From NCBI GenBank assembly GCA_040388665.1, contig JAZKBL010000059.1, positions 1 to 63,422 of the forward strand: DNA of 63,422 bases. The letters are read 5' to 3'. The notes beneath the pieces were generated by a model. It ran no database searches. It saw nothing but the letters and a program-made list of their open reading frames with translations, and was not told the origin of the DNA. Numbering within the stretch: position 1 is the stretch's first letter; the number at the start of each line of letters is the position of its first letter. Shown piece by piece: positions 1-6,685 of the stretch. The stretch comes from DAHVFY01 sp040388665 (GTDB lineage Bacteria > Chlamydiota > Chlamydiia > Chlamydiales > Rhabdochlamydiaceae). The translations under genes were made by a program, and so were the position numbers.

Positions 1-2
1 AT

Positions 3-1145
3 ATCTCGTACATATTTAAGCTGCTTATTTAAAACAAGAAGGTTGCGCATCACTTCTTCTTCATTGCGCGGCATAAAAACAGGACGCATCAATTGCTCTA
101 CGCTCCCCTTTAACTCTTCAGGAAGACCTCGTCTTAAACAACTAACCTCTTCTAAAGAAAAAGGCAAACCGTCCTCTTTTTCAAGCTCAAGATAGATGGT
201 GTGGATTTTATCTTCACGACTGCGACTCAAAAAAAATGATCCCTTTACAGCACGAACCCCTGGAATATAATTACAAAAAGCAGAAACTAGATGATTTTCT
301 TCAAACAACTCATTTTCTTTAAGAAAATTAACACCTACAAAAACGCTCAAAACCTGTTTAACACCAAAAGGCAAATGCAATCGTGTATTCAACAACTTAA
401 GACTTACATGGCGCTGCTTAGGAAATCTCTCGACAAAAGAACGTACAGCTTTTCGAAAAAGATAAAATACGTAAATAATCCGGCACATTTGCTTGCACTC
501 TCTTAACGCTTTAAATTCACTCTGGCAAGTCACGAGAAAGTGTTGCATTTGTGAAAAAAGGTCATAATCAAAATCCTGTGGACGCTTGCGAATTAAAGAA
601 GCTATAGATTCCTGAATTGCCACTGTTTTTTCGTCAGCCGAAAGACCCTTAATCTCTAAAATACGACTCGCGTGATAAGAAGACGCTATCCCTAAACGAA
701 TTTCCCAATCAATCAAAGGGAAATTCTTGAGCATTGCTTTAAGCTCTCTATCATCGTCTGCCGCAAACATTATCTCAGCGATTGTATAAATTTCTTCTTT
801 TCTACAGGACAGTTGAAAATCGGCTGCAAAAAAAAGCGCAGAATCTAAACGTTTTCCAGGAATTAACCAGCGGCTTAGCATTTCAGAAAAAAACCTCCCC
901 GCATGAGGCCTCTGCCTACACAAAAGTAATATAGAAAGTTGTGAAGATTCAGACGATCCAACTGAGGGGCGGATCAAAGGAAGCCTGCTAAAAAGCTCTT
1001 CCATATCTTCTTGACTATACTCATCAAACAAATGCTCCTCTGTCAAAAAACGACGAAGAAGATGCTTAATTGAGTTCGTATAAAAGTGTGCGCTTACACA
1101 TTCAACGACAGGAACAATCTGCATTAACTCAGAAATAAGGCTCAT
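3..1145 (-). CDS. Conserved hypothetical protein, 3' end beyond window
   Basis: An uninterrupted minus-strand frame of 381 codons begins at ATG 1145-1143 (MSLISELMQIVP) and runs off the left edge, so the C-terminus is missing. The frame is closed by a TAA eight codons upstream of this ATG, so no earlier start is possible. The visible part is soluble-looking and Leu/Arg/Glu-rich, with no signal peptide or clear membrane segment. It ends in a charged stretch (MPRNEEEVMRNLL, then NKQLKYVRD). I do not recognise the family. Its length and ordinary codon use suggest a conserved chlamydial housekeeping-type or cytosolic protein, but no function is assigned. Confidence 0.75.
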   Translation of the reverse strand, partial: MSLISELMQIVPVVECVSAHFYTNSIKHLLRRFLTEEHLFDEYSQEDMEELFSRLPLIRPSVGSSESSQLSILLLCRQRPHAGRFFSEMLSRWLIPGKRLDSALFFAADFQLSCRKEEIYTIAEIMFAADDDRELKAMLKNFPLIDWEIRLGIASSYHASRILEIKGLSADEKTVAIQESIASLIRKRPQDFDYDLFSQMQHFLVTCQSEFKALRECKQMCRIIYVFYLFRKAVRSFVERFPKQRHVSLKLLNTRLHLPFGVKQVLSVFVGVNFLKENELFEENHLVSAFCNYIPGVRAVKGSFFLSRSREDKIHTIYLELEKEDGLPFSLEEVSCLRRGLPEELKGSVEQLMRPVFMPRNEEEVMRNLLVLNKQLKYVRD

Positions 1146-1231
1146 AAGCTGCTCTTCATAAAGTTGTTACATCATTCGCATCATTTCCAATGCCATCTCT
1201 TAAGTCAATCATTTTTTATCAAAAATTTTAT

Positions 1232-1260
1232 TTGTTAACTTTTTTTTTACATTGAATAAT
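1232..1260 (+). promoter_or_regulatory. Candidate sigma-70 promoter for the 164-aa gene
   Basis: TTGTTA (1232-1237) and AATAAT (1255-1260) are separated by 17 bases in a very AT-rich stretch, 67 bases before the ATG of the downstream gene. The AT-richness makes a chance match plausible. Confidence 0.35.
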
Positions 1261-1326
1261 ACTCTTTTAAAATGATACAATAATTAAAGTTAAAGAAAAC
1301 AATATAAAAAACTAAAAGGAGATTTT

Positions 1327-1821
1327 ATGTCTAACATTATTAACGTCGGCTCTTCATATAATAATATAATTGAATGTGATGATCTTATGGAGACTCTACA
1401 AAAAAATAATGCAGAACTCACTGCAAGACAACAGTCTGTATATGATATCTGCGAATCCTCAAGAAAAACACGCTATAAAATAAATAATTTAATCACCACA
1501 AGAATGATCGATCTCATTAATGCTGGCAGGAACATTAAGACCGAGCATGGACTATCTGCTAAAAAAACACTATGTCAAGCACAGCAAGCTTTAAGCTTCT
1601 TGCAACAGGACGTTGAGATGATAAAAGTTGAGATAAGAGCCGTGCAGCTAGCTAAGAACGAGTTTCAAAAAAAATATGGAGAATCCCATAACTGGTATTT
1701 TGAATCTAATATCAATTGGATAAACGATTGTTTAATTGTAACTGAAAAAGATTTCGATAGCACTCAAAAAAAAGCACTAGAGTATTGGATTATGGAAATG
1801 AACGAACGAGTGCTGCAATAG
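1327..1821 (+). CDS. Hypothetical coiled-coil protein
   Basis: This 164-residue protein has an excellent Shine-Dalgarno AAGGAG at 1316-1321, five bases before the ATG. It is rich in Asn, Gln, Lys and Glu with heptad-like spacing (residues about 18-45 and 75-115), suggesting an alpha-helical, coiled-coil fold. There is no signal peptide, membrane segment or recognised domain. It stands alone between a minus-strand gene on each side, with its own AT-rich promoter region. Single small helical proteins next to accessory genes such as the neighbouring Fic gene are common among chlamydial effector candidates, but nothing in the sequence proves secretion. Confidence 0.7.
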   Translation: MSNIINVGSSYNNIIECDDLMETLQKNNAELTARQQSVYDICESSRKTRYKINNLITTRMIDLINAGRNIKTEHGLSAKKTLCQAQQALSFLQQDVEMIKVEIRAVQLAKNEFQKKYGESHNWYFESNINWINDCLIVTEKDFDSTQKKALEYWIMEMNERVLQ

Positions 1822-1840
1822 CGCAAGATCGCTCATCACC

Positions 1841-2926
1841 TTAGTTGATGAGTTTCTGATACTCATCCGATAGCCTATATTTTCGTCCTTTATTTGACGC
1901 ATCCACAATGGTTAAAAAGCCACTTTCAACCCAGCTTGCACAGAGTGCAGCACTTGAACGTGGCTTGAATCCAAATAATGCGCCGATTTGGCGGCTCGTA
2001 ATCGTTTCAAATTCCTGGAATAACTCAAGTGCTTTGCGCTGTCTTGGATCAAGTTTTCTAATTAAAGCACCTTGATCAAGTGAATCTTTAGATTCATCCA
2101 TACATTTCAAAACATTTTCAAATGAGACGGCCATTCCACCTACAAAATATTCAACCCATTTTGAGATATCTGCTTCAGCACGACCCATGTAATAATTATG
2201 AGATTCTCCAATACTAATTGCCGCATAGTAAGCACCTAAATTACGAGCATAATATTCTTCCAAAGAATAGAGCCCTTTTAAGTCATATCCCCCTAAATGT
2301 AAAATCAATGTGGTAAGCAACCTGGCTGTCCTACCATTACCGTCATAATAAGGGTGGATAGTTGCAAACTGATAATGGACAATTCCTGCAATAATAGGGC
2401 AAGGCAATGAAGTATTTGTATTAATCCAATCTACCATACCGGTCATTAAACTTTTCACATCTTTAGCCTCTGGCGGCATATACACAATTGCTTTTGCGAC
2501 ACCGTCGCGAATAACATTTTGAGCATCTCTATATGCATTTGGTTTAGCATTTTTTTTACCGCTGGATATAACAAGTGCATGAAGTGTCTGGATCATTTTT
2601 TCTGTGATGGTTACGCCCCGTGCCGCCCATTTTTCTACTTGGGCTAACGCAGCATAATAGCCTTTCACCTCATGTTCATCACGTTCACGCCCGGGAAAAT
2701 GACCTCGATGCTTCAAAACCACTTCGATTTGCCCAGGATCCAGTCTATTCCCTTCAATCATTGTAGAATAATGAGTTATATAAAAACGCGCCGTTTCTCT
2801 TAAGGAACTAAGAACTGTTGGCGTCAAAGGTAAGTGCAATATTTTTTGCTTTGCTGCTTCAATGCGCAGCAAAAAATTCATAATATCTGAGGAAATAACA
2901 TAATTTGGTTTAAATTTTATCAGCAT
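1841..2926 (-). CDS. Fic/DOC family protein (probable AMP-transferase) with C-terminal winged helix
   Basis: This 361-residue protein carries the Fic signature HPYYDGNGR at residues 191-199, where the His is catalytic and the DGNGR loop binds nucleotide phosphates. The N-terminal helix has STMIEGN at residues 54-60, matching the class II inhibitory motif (S/T)xxxE(G/N), whose Glu blocks productive ATP binding. The last ~80 residues (TSRQIGALFGFKP onward) look like a winged helix-turn-helix. Family members transfer AMP, or another nucleotide group, to Tyr/Ser/Thr of a target. The target here is unknown: self-regulation and host-protein modification are both possible. The start has only a weak Shine-Dalgarno. 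The gene is monocistronic, with three repeats of a 10-mer just upstream that could be an autoregulatory operator. Confidence 0.9.
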   Translation of the reverse strand: MLIKFKPNYVISSDIMNFLLRIEAAKQKILHLPLTPTVLSSLRETARFYITHYSTMIEGNRLDPGQIEVVLKHRGHFPGRERDEHEVKGYYAALAQVEKWAARGVTITEKMIQTLHALVISSGKKNAKPNAYRDAQNVIRDGVAKAIVYMPPEAKDVKSLMTGMVDWINTNTSLPCPIIAGIVHYQFATIHPYYDGNGRTARLLTTLILHLGGYDLKGLYSLEEYYARNLGAYYAAISIGESHNYYMGRAEADISKWVEYFVGGMAVSFENVLKCMDESKDSLDQGALIRKLDPRQRKALELFQEFETITSRQIGALFGFKPRSSAALCASWVESGFLTIVDASNKGRKYRLSDEYQKLIN

Positions 2927-2938
2927 AATAACGGCTCT

Positions 2939-2985
2939 TTATCTGCATTAGCTAATCCTTAATTATGCAGATAAAATGCAGATAA
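2939..2985 (-). promoter_or_regulatory. Putative operator: three copies of TTATCTGCAT upstream of the Fic gene
   Basis: TTATCTGCAT occurs at 2939-2948. Its exact reverse complement ATGCAGATAA occurs at 2965-2974 and again at 2976-2985. Read on the coding strand of the Fic gene, there are two direct copies 11 bases apart, then an inverted copy 13 bases before the start codon. Repeated 10-mers in this position are typical of a repressor site. The winged helix of the Fic protein itself is the obvious candidate binder, which is inference. Confidence 0.5.
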
Positions 2986-3039
2986 CACCAGCTTTTTCTT
3001 TTTATTCTACTTCGACATTCCTACGTAAGTAACTGAGCA

Positions 3040-3330
3040 TTAGCGTGTTGTTTCTGCGAACCGACGCGAAAAGGGACCCGCGACGAAGGCGCGGGGGGGA
3101 TGAGCCGCGCGAGCAGCCCGCGGCTTCAGATCGCACGGCAAAATCGCACCACAGGAGAGCCCGCCAGGGCGTGCGATGCTGTGTAGGCACACAGCGAGCC
3201 TTCGAGGACGCGATCTTGCAAAGCGAGGTGAAGCTCAAGGGGGCAAGCGGGGGATCAAGCCGAAGGACTTGTCCCCGACATGTCTATTCAACATCGCACT
3301 ATGTCTATTTAAAACCCCTATTGTAAGGCG
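3040..3330. other. GC-rich anomalous block without a convincing gene
   Basis: Composition changes abruptly here: positions 3061-3120 contain 46 G/C of 60, while the flanks are clearly AT-rich. The block contains short hairpins, for example GCTGTGT/ACACAGC around 3179-3196. Short open frames exist on both strands but are Arg/Ser/Pro-rich, without start signals or family resemblance. A horizontally acquired remnant, a degenerate mobile element or an unrecognised structured RNA are all possible. I could not match it to tmRNA, RNase P RNA, SRP RNA or rRNA by eye. Confidence 0.5.
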
Positions 3331-3339
3331 GCGCTTGAT

Positions 3340-3457
3340 TATAATATTCCGGTCGGATAGTATTTTTCCTTATATAAGCGTCAGTTCGTCTGTAGCATTA
3401 TATGTAGCACTCCAGCGCAAAGTTTATATTTGAAAATATCGACTTTACTCTGGAGTG
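3340..3457 (+). promoter_or_regulatory. rpsA leader: TATAAT box and an 8-bp stem hairpin
   Basis: A perfect TATAAT lies at 3340-3345 without a good -35. Further down, CACTCCAG (3408-3415) pairs with CTGGAGTG (3450-3457), enclosing an AU-rich loop 39 bases before the rpsA start. Ribosomal protein S1 is autoregulated through its leader in other bacteria, so this hairpin is a reasonable candidate for that role. Confidence 0.35.
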
Positions 3458-3495
3458 GTGTCCCCTTAAACCTTTAGAAACGAGAAAACTATAAC

Positions 3496-5292
3496 ATGTC
3501 CAAGAACCTCAACCAAGATTGGAGCTGTAGCAAAATCATCGATGACGTTGATTTCCAAGAGGAAGATGCTAAACAATTTCGCAAACTTTTAAATGTTAAA
3601 GAAGAAGGCGCCGGAAAAGGCTCCGTCTCTCTTATGAGCACTGGCCAAATTCTTAAGGGCAGAGTTGTTGAAATTACAAAAGACTTCATCGTTGTTGACG
3701 TTGGCTTAAAATCTGAGGGACTTGTTCCTATCAACGAATTTACAGACCCTGCTGAACTCTTCCTTGAAAATGAAGTTGAAGTTTTTCTTGATCAAACTGA
3801 AGGTGAAGACGGTCAAATCGTCCTTTCTCGCGAAAAAGCACGCCGCCAAAGACAATGGGAATTCCTCGTCAACCACTGCACAGAAGGCTCAATCGTTAAA
3901 GGTACAGTCATCCGCAAAGTTAAGGGCGGACTCATGGTGGACATCGGCATGGAAGCATTCCTGCCAGGTTCTCAAATTGACAACAAACGCATTAAAAATC
4001 TCGATGAGTTCTTAAATCAGACTTACGATTTTAAAATCCTTAAAATCAATACTGAAAGAAAAAATATCGTTGTGTCTCGAAGAGAACTTCTTGAAGAAGA
4101 AAGAATCTCTCGCAAAGTGGAAATGTTAGAGAACATCGCTGAAGGAGAAGTTCGTAGAGGAATTGTGAAAAACATCACAGACTTCGGCGTTTTCCTCGAC
4201 TTAGACGGTGTTGATGGATTGCTCCACATTACAGACATGACATGGAAAAGGATTAAACATCCTTCAGAAATGGTCAGCCTCGGTCAAGAATTAGAAGTGA
4301 TGATTCTCCACGTTGACAAAGACAAAGGCAGAGTCGCACTTGGAATGAAACAAAAAGAAAGCAACCCTTGGGAAGAAATTGAATACCGCTACCCACCGGG
4401 CACCCGAGTTCACGGCAAAATCGTTAACCTCGTTCCTTACGGCGCATTCATTGAAATCGAGCCCGGCATCGAAGGACTGATCCACGTCTCAGAAATGTCT
4501 TGGGTCCGCAATGTAACAGACCCTGCTGAAGTTGTTAAAAAAGGCGACGAAGTGGAAGCGATTGTCCTCTCCGTACAAAAAGAGGAAGGTAAAATCTCTC
4601 TTGGCTTGAAACAAACTGAAAAAAATCCATGGGATGATGTCGAAAACAAATATCCTATTGGAAGCAGTGTTCAAGCTGAAATTCGCAACCTCACAAATTA
4701 CGGCGCTTTCGTTGAACTTGAGCCTGGTATTGACGGTTTGATCCACATTTCTGATTTAAGCTGGATCAAAAAAGTTTCTCACCCATCAGAAGTTCTGAAA
4801 AAGGGAGACAAAGTCGAAGCGATCGTTCTTTCTGTTGATAAAGAAAGTAAAAAAATCACTCTTGGTGTAAAGCAACTGAGCAATAACCCTTGGGAATCCA
4901 TCCAGGAAACAATGCCTGTTGGAACACTCATTAAGGGTATTGTTTCTAAAATCACCGCTTTTGGAGCCTTTGTAGAATTAGAAAATGGCATAGAAGCTCT
5001 TGTGCATGTCACTGAACTATCCGACCAACCCTTTGGAAAAGTCGAAGATATCATTTCTAAAGGTGAAGAAGTTACCGCAAAAGTGATTAAGCTTGATCCT
5101 GAACATAAAAAAATTGCTCTTTCAATTAAAGATTACCTCGTTGAAAAAAACAAATACAACAGAGATGATATCGTTGTAGGAACAGCGAAAACACGCGATC
5201 AAACCAAAAAGCGCAAGAAAAAATCGACAGAAGAAGACGAAGCTGAAGAATCACATGAAAGCGCTTCATCCTCAGAAGAAGAGCAAATATAA
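3496..5292 (+). CDS. rpsA: 30S ribosomal protein S1
   Basis: This 598-residue protein has six consecutive S1 (OB-fold) RNA-binding domains starting near residues 51, 135, 217, 302, 389 and 476. The later ones carry the typical YGAF...GIEGLIHVSE pattern. The highly charged C-terminal tail is Lys-rich, then Glu/Ser-rich. S1 binds the 30S subunit and mRNA to promote initiation on structured messages, and is essential in most Gram-negatives. The gene heads the conserved rpsA-nusA-infB run. A hairpin at 5304-5344 separates it from nusA. The start has a poor Shine-Dalgarno, as is common for rpsA. Confidence 0.97.
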   Translation: MSKNLNQDWSCSKIIDDVDFQEEDAKQFRKLLNVKEEGAGKGSVSLMSTGQILKGRVVEITKDFIVVDVGLKSEGLVPINEFTDPAELFLENEVEVFLDQTEGEDGQIVLSREKARRQRQWEFLVNHCTEGSIVKGTVIRKVKGGLMVDIGMEAFLPGSQIDNKRIKNLDEFLNQTYDFKILKINTERKNIVVSRRELLEEERISRKVEMLENIAEGEVRRGIVKNITDFGVFLDLDGVDGLLHITDMTWKRIKHPSEMVSLGQELEVMILHVDKDKGRVALGMKQKESNPWEEIEYRYPPGTRVHGKIVNLVPYGAFIEIEPGIEGLIHVSEMSWVRNVTDPAEVVKKGDEVEAIVLSVQKEEGKISLGLKQTEKNPWDDVENKYPIGSSVQAEIRNLTNYGAFVELEPGIDGLIHISDLSWIKKVSHPSEVLKKGDKVEAIVLSVDKESKKITLGVKQLSNNPWESIQETMPVGTLIKGIVSKITAFGAFVELENGIEALVHVTELSDQPFGKVEDIISKGEEVTAKVIKLDPEHKKIALSIKDYLVEKNKYNRDDIVVGTAKTRDQTKKRKKKSTEEDEAEESHESASSSEEEQI

Positions 5293-5303
5293 ATTATCAA
5301 TAG

Positions 5304-5344
5304 CCCTGGATTCCTCTATTTACTGATTAAAGAGGGATCCAGGG
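5304..5344 (+). terminator. Hairpin between rpsA and nusA
   Basis: CCCTGGATTCCTCT at 5304-5317 is mirrored by AGAGGGATCCAGGG at 5331-5344 with one mismatch, followed shortly by CTTTTT. This may be a terminator or attenuator that uncouples rpsA expression from nusA, which starts 24 bases later. Confidence 0.6.
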
Positions 5345-5367
5345 TAACTTTTTAAGGGCTATGACGA

Positions 5368-6645
5368 ATGAATAAAGACCTAGTTGCCATTTTTGAATAC
5401 TTAGAGCGCGAGAAAGGAATTAAGCGTGAGATCATCATCAACGCTATAGAAGAAGCTCTTCGTGCTGCGGCTCGTAAAAGCGTAAAAGGGTTAATCAATG
5501 TCTCTGTTCACATCAATCCAAAAACTGGCAACATCGATGTTATCGCTCAAAAAGAAGTTGTTGCAAAAGTAACTATCCCCGAAGAAGAGATAACCTTAGA
5601 AGAAGCGCGTCTTATCAATCCTTATTGTGAAATCAATCAATGGGTTGATATTAACGTTACTCCTCAAGATTTTGGCAGAATTGCAGCGCAAACAGCGCGT
5701 CAAATCATCTCGCAAAAATTACGCGGCGCAGAAAGAGATGTGATCTATGAAGAATATCGTCATCGTTTGAATGAAATCGTTTCAGGTACAATCAAAAGAA
5801 TCGTGCGTGGCGCAACGCTCATTGTCGATCTTGGCAAAGTAGAAGCTATCCTTCCCGATCGTTTCTATCCAAAAACGGAAAAGTATAACGTGGGAGAACG
5901 CGTTCAGGCGCTTCTTTATCAAGTACGCGATACAGAAAACGGCGGAGCAGAGGTAATTCTATCACGCAGCCATCCTGAGTTTGTTTCACAGCTATTTATG
6001 CAAGAAGTTCCTGAATTAAGCGATGGCACTGTGACTATCGAAAGAATTGTACGCGAAGCTGGATACCGGACGAAAATTGCTGTACGCTCTTCAGACTCAA
6101 AAGTCGATCCTGTCGGCGCGTGCGTCGGCGTGCGGGGCAACCGTGTCAAAAATATCATCCGAGAGCTTAACAATGAAAAGATCGATATCATTCCTTTTGT
6201 AGATGATGAAATACAGCTCTTGCAAAACGCTCTTTCTCCTATTGAAATTAAGAAAATTAGCGTGAATGAAGAAAAATCTGTAATTTCTATTGTTGTTGAT
6301 GATGAAAGTTACCCTGTAGTTCTTGGCAAACGAGGCATGAATGCTCGTCTTAATGGCGCTCTTGCAGATGTAGAGCTTGATGTACAAAAAATGTCTGATT
6401 ATCAAGCGACAATATCACAAGAAAGAACTCAGTTAGCTTCTTCAGAAGATCCTCGTTTAGACGAAGAGCTTCATGTTGAAGGAGAAAGCTCTCTCATCAT
6501 TTCAAGCTTGGTGGGTGCCGGTTACGACACTCCAAGAAAACTTTTGAACTCAACACCTGAAGAGTTAGTTTCATCTATCCCTGGGGTAACCTTAGATAGA
6601 CTAGATAAAATTCTAGAAAAAATCAGAAAAAAGTTCGCAAGTTAA
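5368..6645 (+). CDS. nusA: Transcription termination/antitermination factor NusA
   Basis: NusA binds RNA polymerase and nascent RNA to control pausing, termination and rRNA antitermination. The 425-residue product has the N-terminal polymerase-binding domain (start MNKDLVAIFEYLEREKGI), an S1 domain around residues 132-200 (VSGTIKRIVRGATLIVDLG) and two KH modules. The KH signature VGACVGVRGNRVKNI is near residue 250, and a second module contains GKRGMNARLNGAL. A short C-terminal helix-hairpin-helix-like segment (SIPGVTLDRLDKIL) ends the protein. It is shorter than Escherichia coli NusA, which carries two full acidic repeats, and this agrees with chlamydial NusA. The neighbour infB follows 40 bases downstream. 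Confidence 0.96.
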   Translation: MNKDLVAIFEYLEREKGIKREIIINAIEEALRAAARKSVKGLINVSVHINPKTGNIDVIAQKEVVAKVTIPEEEITLEEARLINPYCEINQWVDINVTPQDFGRIAAQTARQIISQKLRGAERDVIYEEYRHRLNEIVSGTIKRIVRGATLIVDLGKVEAILPDRFYPKTEKYNVGERVQALLYQVRDTENGGAEVILSRSHPEFVSQLFMQEVPELSDGTVTIERIVREAGYRTKIAVRSSDSKVDPVGACVGVRGNRVKNIIRELNNEKIDIIPFVDDEIQLLQNALSPIEIKKISVNEEKSVISIVVDDESYPVVLGKRGMNARLNGALADVELDVQKMSDYQATISQERTQLASSEDPRLDEELHVEGESSLIISSLVGAGYDTPRKLLNSTPEELVSSIPGVTLDRLDKILEKIRKKFAS

Positions 6646-6685
6646 ATGCATTATTGCTACTTAAGAAGTATATAAGGAAAAAACG

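Noticed and set aside
3002..3326. Two overlapping small open frames in the GC-rich block
   Set aside because: They lack ribosome sites, are Arg/Ser/Pro-rich as expected from GC-rich noise, and neither shows a recognisable family.
3040..3330. tmRNA, RNase P RNA or SRP RNA in the GC-rich block
   Set aside because: None of the conserved core sequences I know for these RNAs could be found.
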